Below are positions 1 through 5,994 of a DNA stretch of 6,087 bases, piece after piece; the first letter of the stretch is position 1, and every line of letters begins with the position of its first letter. Source of the stretch: Armatimonadota bacterium (lineage in GTDB: Bacteria; Sysuimicrobiota; Sysuimicrobiia; Sysuimicrobiales; JACQTN01); the NCBI GenBank assembly GCA_016210785.1, contig JACQTN010000413.1:1-6087 (forward strand), read 5' to 3'. The notes under the pieces were generated by a model. The model made no database searches, was not told where the DNA came from, and saw nothing but the letters and a program-made list of their open reading frames with translations. The position numbers and the translations under genes were made by a program.

Positions 1-807
1 GCTTCCCTCCCGTTCGCGGCAGCGGATGCGGCCCGCGGTGGTCTCCACGACGCCGACGCCGTCGGTCACCTCCACGACCCGGCCGGGGAGGAAGTTGGTG
101 AGGCCGATGAAGTCCGCCACCTGCTGCGTCGCCGGGGTCTGGTACACCTCCTCCGGCGTCCCCAGTTGCTGCATGACGCCGTCGAACATGACGGCGATGC
201 GGTCGGCAAACACCATGGCCTCCGCCTGGTCGTGGGTCACATAGATGGTGGTGATGCCGACCTCCTTCTGCAGGGAGCGGATGTAGAACCTCATCTCCTC
301 CCGGAGCTTGGCGTCCAGGTTGGCCAGCGGTTCGTCCAGCAGCAGCACCTCCGGCTCGCACACCAGCGCGCGGGCCAGCGCGACGCGCTGCTGCTGGCCA
401 CCGGAGAGTTGGCGCGGATAGCGCCTCTCCATTCCCGTGAGCTGGACCTTGTCCAGGATTGCCTGGGCGCGGCGCCGCACCTCCTCCGGCGCCGCGCGGC
501 GCATGCGCAGGCCGAAGGCCACGTTGTCGAAGACGGTCATGTGGGGGAACAGCGCGTAGGACTGGAACACCATGCCGATGTTCCTCTGCTCCGGTTCCAG
601 GTGGGTGACCCGGCGGCCGCCGAAGAAGATCTCGCCTTCGTCGGGGTCGATGAACCCCCCGATGCAGCGCAGGGTGGTGGTCTTGCCGCATCCGGACGGA
701 CCCAGCAGAGCGACCAGTTCGCCGTCCTGCACATGCAGGGAGAGCCCGCGCACGGCCGTCACAGCGCCGAAGCGTTTGGTGACGTGCTCCAGCCGGACCT
801 CAGCCAT
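1..807 (-). CDS. ABC transporter ATP-binding protein, PotA/FbpC type (3' end cut by window edge)
   Basis: Nucleotide-binding subunit that would hydrolyse ATP on the cytoplasmic face of an importer. The frame is open for 269 codons from an ATG at 807 to the left edge, and an in-frame TAA directly before the ATG (811-813) fixes the start. All ATPase motifs are intact: Walker [10 protein letters not shown] at residues 36-44, Q-loop Q82, signature LSGGQ at 134-138, Walker B LLLDE at 155-159 and H-loop H192 in VTHDQAEAM. Residues from about 236 begin the C-terminal regulatory (TOBE-like) region typical of PotA, FbpC, UgpC and MalK; these proteins are usually about 350-380 residues, so roughly 80-110 residues are missing. 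It lies 156 bases downstream of solute-binding protein SBP1, the normal SBP-ATPase order. Permeases are expected to follow beyond the edge. The family is certain; the substrate (polyamine, iron, opine or other) is not. Confidence 0.95.
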   Translation of the reverse strand, partial: MAEVRLEHVTKRFGAVTAVRGLSLHVQDGELVALLGPSGCGKTTTLRCIGGFIDPDEGEIFFGGRRVTHLEPEQRNIGMVFQSYALFPHMTVFDNVAFGLRMRRAAPEEVRRRAQAILDKVQLTGMERRYPRQLSGGQQQRVALARALVCEPEVLLLDEPLANLDAKLREEMRFYIRSLQKEVGITTIYVTHDQAEAMVFADRIAVMFDGVMQQLGTPEEVYQTPATQQVADFIGLTNFLPGRVVEVTDGVGVVETTAGRIRCREREGS

Positions 808-897
808 CGCTTACCCTGCCTGGCGCCGGCGTGGCGCCGCAAACTGCGGGGTGCCCGCCGCCAAGGCGAGCGCGGGAAGTTGCGCACGTACCACCCC

Positions 898-923
898 CGG
901 CACCGGGCTGCTGCCCGGTGCCG
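898..923 (-). promoter_or_regulatory. GC-rich stem-loop after SBP1
   Basis: A perfect 11-bp stem (898-908 with 913-923, core GGCACCGGGC / GCCCGGTGCC) closed by a 4-base loop. It begins about 40 bases after the SBP1 stop codon. No T-tract follows on the minus strand, so it is not a classical intrinsic terminator. Its position between a binding-protein gene and its ATPase gene fits a processing or 3'-end-stabilising hairpin that would leave the SBP message more abundant than the transporter subunits, as is known for other ABC operons. That role is inference. The same hairpin occurs after SBP2. Confidence 0.7.
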
Positions 924-1044
924 CGGAGCAGGTCGCGTTCACGAGTGCATCGGGCAGAGGGGCCTAGCCCGAAATCTCCCGGGTCCAGCGCTTGATGAAG
1001 TTCTCCTTGTTGTCGTTGTACCAGTTCCAGTCCCACTGCAGGAT
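898..1044 (-). repeat. High-identity 3' block, copy 1 (SBP1 end plus hairpin)
   Basis: This 147-base segment matches 4619-4765 without gaps, with 8 mismatches by my count (about 95%). It covers the last 26 codons and stop of SBP1 and 66 bases of downstream non-coding DNA. Three of the mismatches are in the non-coding part (906, 944, 961). Immediately further into the gene (1045-1125) identity to SBP2 falls to roughly two thirds, so the edge is sharp. Confidence 0.85.
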
Positions 1045-2034
1045 GCTTCGGATCTTGTCGCCGTGGATAGGAACATCCTTTCGGAGCTCCTCGGGGACCT
1101 GTACCTTGGTATTGACGGGGGTGAGGAAGAACTTCCGGGACCATTTCAGCTGCACCGCCGGGCTAAGCAGATAATTGATAAATGCGTAGGCAGCCTCCTT
1201 GTTTTTGCTGGCTCTTGTCACATTAGCATCCTGCTCGAACATGAACATGCCTTCTCGGGGGATCACATAGGCGAGCTTCACTCCCTGCCTGGACAACCTG
1301 GGAACTGCGGGGACGTCCAGAATCCCGATATGGACTTCCCCCTGCGTGAGGAGCGCCTCCATGTTGCCGGAGAAGTCCGTCTGCCTGAACGGCTTCAATT
1401 CCTTGATCTTGGAGAAGGCCACGTCCACCTTCTTCGCGTCTCCAGCCCAGACCTTGGCGGCCACCATCAGGAAAGTGGCACCGGCAGTGTTCGTGATGGT
1501 GTACAGGCCCAGCTTGCCCTTATACTCCGGCTTCCAAAGGTCCTTCCATGACGCGGGTGGCTTCTGTACGAGATCCGTACGGTAGGCAATGCCTACGGGT
1601 TGAATGATCACCAGGACACCGGCATCGCCTTTGATGCGTGCAGCAGGGTGCACATCTTTCAGGTTAGGGACCTTGTCCGGGAGAAGTGTCGCGAAGAACC
1701 CCTTGCGGCGCTCTTCGGACGCCCAGATCTCATTGGTGATCACCACATCATACGGGGCACGGTCAACACCGGCGGCCAGCATGTTGGCCAGCCAATCCTT
1801 GGCCAAGCCTACGGCCAACTCCACCTTGACCCCGGACTGCTTCTCGAAATCTGGGAGAATCTCTGCCCGGAGGAATTGCTCCCAGGATCCCCCGTAGCTT
1901 GTGACCACGATCTGTTTGCCTTGAGCGCGCGCCCCTGGGATGGGTGGAAGAGTGCAGAGGAGCGCGGATAGGATCATCAGAGTCAGCGCGACTCTCTTTG
2001 TCCGACCGCTGAGCCGGCCACCGCGACACCGCAT
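964..2034 (-). CDS. Periplasmic solute-binding protein SBP1 (PotD-like ABC importer component)
   Basis: Substrate-capturing subunit of an ABC importer, acting in the periplasm; 356 residues from the chosen ATG at 2034. That ATG follows a GGGGTG Shine-Dalgarno by 6 bases, the same spacing as in SBP2; an in-frame ATG at 2076 lacks this support. The signal peptide has a basic N-terminus (RTKR at 11-14), a hydrophobic core at about 15-32 and a probable cleavage after ARA at residue 37. C27 is preceded by LL, so there is no lipobox. The mature protein opens with the VTSYGGSWEQF motif typical of PotD/PotF and iron- or thiamine-type binding proteins, then APYDVVITNE and the block around KPFRQTDFSGN. 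It aligns without gaps to SBP2 over 318 residues at about 72% identity. It lies just upstream of the ATPase, its probable partner. Base composition looks less GC-rich than in SBP2 and the ATPase. The ligand cannot be deduced. Confidence 0.93.
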   Translation of the reverse strand: MRCRGGRLSGRTKRVALTLMILSALLCTLPPIPGARAQGKQIVVTSYGGSWEQFLRAEILPDFEKQSGVKVELAVGLAKDWLANMLAAGVDRAPYDVVITNEIWASEERRKGFFATLLPDKVPNLKDVHPAARIKGDAGVLVIIQPVGIAYRTDLVQKPPASWKDLWKPEYKGKLGLYTITNTAGATFLMVAAKVWAGDAKKVDVAFSKIKELKPFRQTDFSGNMEALLTQGEVHIGILDVPAVPRLSRQGVKLAYVIPREGMFMFEQDANVTRASKNKEAAYAFINYLLSPAVQLKWSRKFFLTPVNTKVQVPEELRKDVPIHGDKIRSILQWDWNWYNDNKENFIKRWTREISG

Positions 2035-2040
2035 GCGCGC

Positions 2041-2050
2041 CACCCCCCTG
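2041..2050 (-). promoter_or_regulatory. Ribosome binding site of SBP1
   Basis: On the minus strand this reads CAGGGGGGTG and ends 6 bases before the ATG at 2034. It decides the SBP1 start in favour of 2034 over the in-frame ATG at 2076. Confidence 0.7.
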
Positions 2051-2213
2051 ACAAGAATCGAAATACCCGCCCGCACCTACTTTACTGTCGCAAAGAAAAA
2101 GATTCCGTCGAGAGGCCGATAGTCCTGCAATGAGGGGGGGCAGATGATAGGAGAGTCCGCGAAGGTGCATATGAGTGGCAAGCGGCCGCAGAAACCTGGC
2201 AGCAAATTGATGG
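2051..2213 (-). other. SDR-SBP1 intergenic region
   Basis: No gene is visible between the SDR stop codon and the SBP1 ribosome binding site. On the minus strand it holds a pyrimidine-rich stretch TTTTTCTTT (about 2092-2100) and a TAAAGT hexamer nearby that could serve as a -10 element, but no matching -35 box is seen at proper spacing. The gap is long enough for an independent SBP1 promoter; I cannot place one with confidence. No convincing terminator hairpin follows the SDR. Confidence 0.4.
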
Positions 2214-3038
2214 TTACTGGGCGGTCCACCCTCCGTCCACCAGCAGTACGTGACCCGTAATGAGAGACGCGGCATCCGAGGCCAGGAAGAGGACTGCAGC
2301 GGCGACATCCTCCGGTTCTCCAAGACGGCCGATGGGCATCCTCTGCTGAAATTCCGCCTCTCTAGCCGGATCGGCCAAGATCTCGGCCATGAGCGGCGTG
2401 CGGATGGTCGCCGGCGCTACAGCGTTGACAGTGATGCGGTGCGGTGCCAACTCCAGCGCCAGAGCCTTGGTCAATTGCACGATGCCCCCCTTGCTGGCGA
2501 CGTACGCAGCTCGCCCGGGCAGGCCCACGACGCCCAGCACTGAGGTCATGTTGATGATACGTCCGCCGCTGTTGCGTTCGATCATCACACGAGCCGCAGC
2601 CTGGGAACCGAAGAACTGGCTCTTCAGGTTTGTGTCGAGCACCAAGTCCCACTCCGCTTCTGTGGTTTCCAGGGCCGGCTTGCGGATCGACATCCCTGCA
2701 TTGTTGACCAGAATGTCCAGGCCACCGAAGGTTTCAACGGTGAACGCCACCGTCTCCCTGATGCTGCGGGTGTCCGTAACGTCGAGGAAGTGAGCGGCGG
2801 CACGGAGATTCTGGGCCGTCACGGCCCGGACAATCTGTCGGGCGTCATCCACGTGCCGGCCAGTGACAACCACCGACGCGCCTGCCGCCGCCATGGCCTC
2901 CGCAACAGCTTGGCCGATGCCCCGAGTAGAGCCGGTAATCAGGGCGACCTTTCCGGTGAGGTGGAGATCGTGAAGAGGCGGCCTGCCCGGACGTGACGTG
3001 CCTCCTGGCTGGGCGGGGGCCTCTGAGTCATGGTTCAT
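2214..3038 (-). CDS. Short-chain dehydrogenase/reductase (classical SDR, glucose/gluconate dehydrogenase or FabG-like)
   Basis: NAD(P)-dependent oxidoreductase interconverting a hydroxyl and a carbonyl group in the cytoplasm; 274 residues. Classical SDR signatures are complete: cofactor motif TGSTRGIG at 35-42, DV at 86-87, NNAG at 112-115, and the catalytic tetrad N137, S166, Y179 and K183 (YVASK). It ends with the usual ITGHVLLVDGG. The second beta strand ends in TGR (R61) rather than an acidic residue, which leans towards NADP(H). About 28 extra residues rich in Pro and Gly precede the LTGKVALITG strand. The ATG at 3038 is preceded by GAGGT at 8 bases, and the next internal Met is within the fold, so the longer start is kept. 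It follows the Rid gene by 60 bases on the same strand, probably one transcript. Substrate is unknown; sugar-acid or hydroxy-acid oxidation is as likely as acyl reduction. Confidence 0.93.
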   Translation of the reverse strand: MNHDSEAPAQPGGTSRPGRPPLHDLHLTGKVALITGSTRGIGQAVAEAMAAAGASVVVTGRHVDDARQIVRAVTAQNLRAAAHFLDVTDTRSIRETVAFTVETFGGLDILVNNAGMSIRKPALETTEAEWDLVLDTNLKSQFFGSQAAARVMIERNSGGRIINMTSVLGVVGLPGRAAYVASKGGIVQLTKALALELAPHRITVNAVAPATIRTPLMAEILADPAREAEFQQRMPIGRLGEPEDVAAAVLFLASDAASLITGHVLLVDGGWTAQ

Positions 3039-3098
3039 GACGTGTAACCTCGCTTGGCAGAGAGATTCAGTTTACGGACCCGGCGGCCTGCAGGCCAT

Positions 3099-3479
3099 TT
3101 AGGGGCAGACGGCGACCGCCTCAATCTCCAGGAGGAAGTCGGGTGTGGCCAGTTCGGTGACTACCAGGGTGTTGGTTGGGAAGTAGTCCTTGTAGTATCG
3201 TGCGCGTACTTCAATGATCGCATGGCGGTACTCGCGCCTCGCGGTATATGTAGTCATCTTGACAACGTCATCGAGAGTGGCACCGGCCGAGGCCAGCACA
3301 GCTTTGAGGTTTTCAAACACCTGAACGGCTTGAGCCTCGATGTCTCCTTTGCCCACAAAGTTGCCGTCTGCGTCGAATGCCACCTGTCCCGCGATGAAGA
3401 GGAGGTTCCCGGCTTTCACCGCGTGGGAATATCCCCTCGGCTTATGAACTCCACTCACAGCAACCAGTTTTTTCAGCAT
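3099..3479 (-). CDS. Rid/YjgF/YER057c/UK114-family protein lacking the RidA arginine
   Basis: Small cytoplasmic protein of 126 residues, the normal size for a family that forms trimers with active sites between subunits. RidA itself hydrolyses reactive enamines and imines to ketones plus ammonia. Family landmarks are YSHAVKAGNLLFIAGQV at 17-33, GATLDDVVKMTTY at 66-78 and LEIEAVA at 117-123, with E118 matching E. coli RidA E120. The arginine equivalent to E. coli R105 is replaced by N103 (PTNTLVV instead of PARS-like), so canonical RidA deaminase activity is doubtful; other Rid subfamilies also lack this residue. The start at 3479 is well supported by GGAGGAGG ending 5 bases upstream. Reading extends in frame upstream into the SBP pseudogene, but that part is not Rid-like. 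It is the first gene of a likely Rid-SDR pair and probably handles an unstable nitrogenous intermediate of the same pathway (inference). Confidence 0.9.
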   Translation of the reverse strand: MLKKLVAVSGVHKPRGYSHAVKAGNLLFIAGQVAFDADGNFVGKGDIEAQAVQVFENLKAVLASAGATLDDVVKMTTYTARREYRHAIIEVRARYYKDYFPTNTLVVTELATPDFLLEIEAVAVCP

Positions 3480-3484
3480 CGTTG

Positions 3485-3492
3485 CCTCCTCC
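3485..3492 (-). promoter_or_regulatory. Strong ribosome binding site of the Rid gene
   Basis: The minus strand reads GGAGGAGG, then 5 bases, then the ATG at 3479. It fixes the Rid start and rules out an upstream in-frame ATG at 3641, which belongs to solute-binding-protein remnant sequence. Confidence 0.8.
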
Positions 3493-3536
3493 GTTGGCCT
3501 GGGTGGTTGAGTGTACCGCACACGGTATCGTCGAAT

Positions 3537-3775
3537 CGGATGACCGCGCGCCAGCGCGACACCGTCCTCGCAGAGCCATATGACGGTAGGGATATCGAGC
3601 ACCCCGATGTGGGTCGCGCCCTGAGTGAGCAGGGTCTCCATGTTGGCGGGAAGTCGGTCTGCCGTCAGGGCTTCAATCCTTTGATCTTCTCGAAGGCCAC
3701 GTGGACTTTCTTGTAGTCGCCCACGAAGATCTCGGCGGTGCCATCAAGGAGATAGGTCGCCCGGGCCCGTGTCAC
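3537..3775 (-). pseudogene. Decayed internal fragment of a third PotD-like solute-binding protein
   Basis: About 80 residues from the middle of the SBP1/SBP2 fold (around SBP2 residues 178-258) are recognisable in two frames. The upstream part reads GDYKKVHVAFEKIKGLKP and then hits TGA at 3665-3667, where the intact copies have TTC (Phe). The sequence goes on as RQTDF, loses one base at about 3645-3651 where the intact genes encode FSGN, and resumes in the shifted frame as METLLTQG...HIGVLDIP. There is also an extra codon near its 5' end. Signal peptide, N-terminal lobe and C-terminus are absent. Residues match SBP1 at some positions and SBP2 at others, so it is an older, separate copy and not a recent duplicate of either. 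The surviving part includes the stretch that is most conserved between SBP1 and SBP2. Confidence 0.85.
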
Positions 3776-3943
3776 CCGCCCGGCTCTGTTCCGGGGCGTG
3801 GGAAGCGTCTTCAGCGCCAGCGGGAGAACATTCTGCAAGAACACTCCTGCGTGGTGGACCGCCTGCCGCTGTCCACCCGTCCATAACACGGGCGTCGCCG
3901 TCCGCCCTCTCCGGCCGCTCGATGTTTAGCCCATCCGGTCTCA
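3776..3943. other. Gap between cupin and SBP remnant, nothing recognised
   Basis: No intact gene, repeat or clear terminator is seen here. A minus-strand open frame runs into the SBP remnant from about 3889, but the residues before position 3775 resemble nothing I recognise and may be random coding or debris from the rearrangement that truncated the third SBP. Confidence 0.4.
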
Positions 3944-4393
3944 TCACGTCCTTTCCGTCGCCCCCGGGCGCTCCATGGGTTCGAAGTCCACCGGCCGCAG
4001 TTTGATGTCGGTATGCACCACCCGTTCCCCTGGATCGCCGGCCGAGAAGGCGCAAAACAACCGCAGTTGTCGGTCTGAACTGCTCACTGTCACGTGGGGT
4101 ACACCGCGTGGCACGAACAGCAGGTCCCCCGCCTCCAGAGTGCAGACCTCACCGTCCACCCAGGCGATGCCCGCACCCTCCAGCACGAAGATCGCTTCGT
4201 CCATGGTCCGGTGGGTGTGAGGGTGACGGGGCTCGCTGCCCGTAATCGGCAGTACCTGCACGACACGGACGGAGAGGTGATCGGAACCCAGCACGTTTCG
4301 CGACAGCAACTCCGTAAACCGCCGGTATCCACCGTCGACCGCCGGGATGCTCTTCAAATTGCTCTTACGGATGCGAGACGCACGTTCAGCCAT
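3944..4393 (-). CDS. Single-domain cupin protein
   Basis: Small cytoplasmic beta-barrel protein of 149 residues with no signal peptide. Cupin motif 1 is HTHRTMDE with metal-ligand candidates H59, H61 and E66, followed by VLEGAG; motif 2 is GDLLFVPRGVPH (89-100), giving the fourth ligand H100. All four residues expected to hold a divalent metal are present, so it could be a metal-dependent enzyme (isomerase, lyase or dioxygenase) or a sugar or ligand-binding protein; the sequence does not decide. The N-terminal 50 residues are less typical and the C-terminal tail after about 120 is probably extended. The start at 4393 has only a weak AGGA close upstream, so it is less certain than the other starts. 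It lies between SBP2 and the Rid-SDR pair on the same strand, which suggests a shared metabolic theme. Confidence 0.88.
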   Translation of the reverse strand: MAERASRIRKSNLKSIPAVDGGYRRFTELLSRNVLGSDHLSVRVVQVLPITGSEPRHPHTHRTMDEAIFVLEGAGIAWVDGEVCTLEAGDLLFVPRGVPHVTVSSSDRQLRLFCAFSAGDPGERVVHTDIKLRPVDFEPMERPGATERT

Positions 4394-4506
4394 GGATCCT
4401 GGCCTTGGTCCCAGTACTTGAGAAGTTTTCCGGTGTGCCCGCGCACGATGTCGACGACGCTCCTTGGGAACCCCGCGGCCTGCTCATCCGTGACGCGGCG
4501 GGCGCT
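4354..4506 (-). pseudogene. Possible remnant of an unrecognised gene overlapping the cupin start
   Basis: A 50-codon open frame with GC-rich third positions reads through VTDEQAAGFP, SVVDIVRGHTGKLLKYWD and GQDPWLN to a TGA at 4354-4356. It overlaps the first 13 codons of the cupin in another frame. It has no start codon: an in-frame TGA lies just upstream (4507-4509), and beyond that the same frame continues as protein-like text for about 30 more codons. This looks like the C-terminus of a real protein interrupted by a nonsense codon, but I do not recognise the family and chance is possible in GC-rich DNA. Confidence 0.3.
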
Positions 4507-4618
4507 TCACGCCCCTCGGTTCGGGGACCACGTGCGAAACAGCATGCGATGGGCAGACCTTCCTCCTTCGTCGGGTCGCTGGTGCAGCGAACATGGTAGG
4601 TTATGCATTTGCGGCCCG

Positions 4619-4644
4619 CGGCACCGAGCTGCTGCCCGGTGCCG
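4619..4644 (-). promoter_or_regulatory. GC-rich stem-loop after SBP2
   Basis: Second copy of the hairpin found after SBP1: stem 4619-4629 with 4634-4644 and the same 4-base loop. The single base change in the stem (A at 4627, G at the matching position 906) gives a G-U wobble in the minus-strand RNA, so pairing is kept. No T-tract follows. It starts about 40 bases after the SBP2 stop codon. Confidence 0.7.
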
Positions 4645-4765
4645 CGGAGCAGGTCGCGTTCACGGGTGCATCGGGCAGAGGAGCCTAGCCCGAAATCTCC
4701 CGGGTCCAGCGCCGGATGAAGTTTTCCTTATTGTCGTTGTACCAGTCCCAGTCCCACTGCAGGAT
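4619..4765 (-). repeat. High-identity 3' block, copy 2 (SBP2 end plus hairpin)
   Basis: Partner of the block at 898-1044, in the same orientation 3721 bases away, with about 95% identity across coding end, stop codon and 66 non-coding bases. Similarity stops at 4619 on the outer side: the base beyond the stem already differs. Confidence 0.85.
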
Positions 4766-5752
4766 CTTGCGGATGCCCTCGCCGTGGATGGGGATGTCCA
4801 CCTGGAGATCCAGCGGGACCTTGACCTTCAGGTTGGTGGGGGTGGCCCAGAACTGGCGCATCCACTTCTCCTGGATGGGCGGGCTGAGCAGGAAGTTGAC
4901 AAAGGCGAAGGCGCGGTCTTTGTTCCGGCTCCCCTTGGTCACGTTGACGTCCTGCTCGAACATGTACATGCCCTCGGCGGGGATGATGTAGCCAATCTTC
5001 ACGCCGCCCTTGCGCAGCCGGACCACGGCAGGGATGTCCAGCACCCCGACGTGGATCTCGCCCTGGGTCAGCAGCGCCTCCATGTTGCCGGAGAAGTCGG
5101 TCTGGCGGAACGGCTTCAGCTCCTTGATCTTGTCGAAGGCCAGGTCGGCCTTCTTGTAGTCGCCGCCCCAGATCTTCCCGGTCAGCATCAGGAAGATGCC
5201 GCCCGCGGTGTTGGTGATGGTGTACAGGCCGAGCTTGCCCTTGTACTCCGGCTTCCACAGCTCTTTCCAGGACCTGGGCGGGGTCTTGACCAGGTCGGTG
5301 CGGTAGCCGATGCCGATGGGCAGCAGGATGAACAGGACGCCGGTGTTGTCCTTCATCTTGGCCAGCGGGTGGACGTCCTTCAGGTTGGGGACCTTGTCCG
5401 GCGGGAACGGCGCGTAGAACCCCTTGCGCCGGTGCTCCGCCGCCCAGATCTCGTTGGTGATCACGATGTCGTAGGGAGCCTTATCCATGCCCGCCGCGTA
5501 CATGTTGGCCGTCCAGTCCTTGGACAGCCCGACGGCCAGCTCCACCTTGCCGCCCGTCTGCCGTTCGAACTCGGGCAGGATCTCCTTGCGCATGAACTGC
5601 TCCCAGGCGCCGCCGTAGCTGGTTACCACGAGCTGCGGGCCCTGGGCGCGGGCGCCGGGGCCTCCCGGTGCGGCAAGGAGGGACACGGAGACGAACAGCA
5701 GGGTCAGGATGACGCCCGCTGCGCGGTGACGGGACCGGCCTGCGGATCGCAT
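4685..5752 (-). CDS. Periplasmic solute-binding protein SBP2 (PotD-like ABC importer component)
   Basis: Paralogue of SBP1 with the same role: binding a solute in the periplasm and delivering it to an ABC permease. It has 355 residues from the ATG at 5752, which follows AGGAGGTG by 6 bases; an in-frame ATG at 5779 is upstream of that ribosome binding site and is rejected. The signal peptide has a basic start (RSRHR), a hydrophobic core at about 13-28 and a likely cleavage after ARA at residue 36, with no cysteine. The mature part begins VVTSYGGAWEQF, and carries APYDIVITNE, PDKVPNLKDV, PEYKGKLGLY and KPFRQTDFSGN, all shared with SBP1. No ATPase or permease gene is next to it: a hairpin, a fragment and the cupin follow. 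It may therefore use the transporter encoded with SBP1. Its high GC content resembles the ATPase more than SBP1 does. Confidence 0.93.
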   Translation of the reverse strand: MRSAGRSRHRAAGVILTLLFVSVSLLAAPGGPGARAQGPQLVVTSYGGAWEQFMRKEILPEFERQTGGKVELAVGLSKDWTANMYAAGMDKAPYDIVITNEIWAAEHRRKGFYAPFPPDKVPNLKDVHPLAKMKDNTGVLFILLPIGIGYRTDLVKTPPRSWKELWKPEYKGKLGLYTITNTAGGIFLMLTGKIWGGDYKKADLAFDKIKELKPFRQTDFSGNMEALLTQGEIHVGVLDIPAVVRLRKGGVKIGYIIPAEGMYMFEQDVNVTKGSRNKDRAFAFVNFLLSPPIQEKWMRQFWATPTNLKVKVPLDLQVDIPIHGEGIRKILQWDWDWYNDNKENFIRRWTREISG

Positions 5753-5758
5753 GCATCC

Positions 5759-5766
5759 CACCTCCT
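5759..5766 (-). promoter_or_regulatory. Near-consensus ribosome binding site of SBP2
   Basis: The minus strand reads AGGAGGTG, then 6 bases, then the ATG at 5752. This is close to a perfect anti-16S match, suggests high translation, and sets the start. Confidence 0.85.
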
Positions 5767-5782
5767 GGACGGGAGTCACTGC

Positions 5783-5875
5783 ACGTTCAACGGTGCTTCA
5801 AGGCGCTGCACGGTACCGCGCTCGCCGGTACGTTCAACCTGCTTACAAGGTGCGCCGTTGTGCCGCGCTCGCCGG
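5783..5875. repeat. Two imperfect 46-base tandem repeats upstream of SBP2
   Basis: Units 5783-5828 and 5830-5875 align without gaps at about 33 of 46 positions, and better if one base is shifted in the middle. Shared ends are ACGTTCAAC on the left and CCGCGCTCGCCGG on the right. On the minus strand each unit carries a TTGAAC, a -35-like hexamer, but no good -10 box follows at 16-18 bases. They end about 17 bases upstream of the SBP2 ribosome binding site, so they could be paired operator or promoter elements, or simply a decayed duplication. Confidence 0.6.
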
Positions 5876-5994
5876 ACTCACGGCGCCCACGGCGCCCCGC
5901 CTCACCCGCCTGATTCCGTCACGCGGTGCGGTGGCTTCCGGCGCTTCGGATCTCGGGCGAGCGGGTCGGATACAGAAACGATTCGGCGGAGCGC

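Noticed and set aside
837..849. Short hairpin CCGCA-AAC-TGCGG before the ATPase start
   Set aside because: A 5-bp stem with a 3-base loop is too weak to support a regulatory claim in this base composition.
898..923. Hairpin as an intrinsic terminator
   Set aside because: The stem is strong, but neither strand shows a run of T after it, and the ATPase gene downstream would be expected to be co-transcribed.
166..1551. A 461-codon open frame on the plus strand
   Set aside because: It is antisense to the ATPase and SBP1, both of which have complete family motifs and ribosome binding sites on the other strand. It is an artefact of high GC content.
2182..2189. GCGGCCGC palindrome after the SDR gene
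   Set aside because: An 8-base palindrome of this composition is expected by chance in GC-rich DNA and has no flanking stem extension or T-tract.
3480..3641. A longer Rid gene starting at the in-frame ATG at 3641
   Set aside because: The added residues are solute-binding-protein remnant, and the GGAGGAGG ribosome binding site places the start at 3479. A real SBP-Rid fusion is not supported.
4685..5752. SBP2 as a lipoprotein
   Set aside because: The signal peptide contains no cysteine and ends in a standard ARA signal peptidase I site.
5785..5790. GTTCAA resembling a tRNA T-loop
   Set aside because: No acceptor stem, anticodon arm or CCA end can be folded around it. The motif is part of the tandem repeat.
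5783..5875. CRISPR array
   Set aside because: There are only two units, they are adjacent with no spacer of constant length, the similarity lies at the ends and is imperfect, and no cas gene is nearby.
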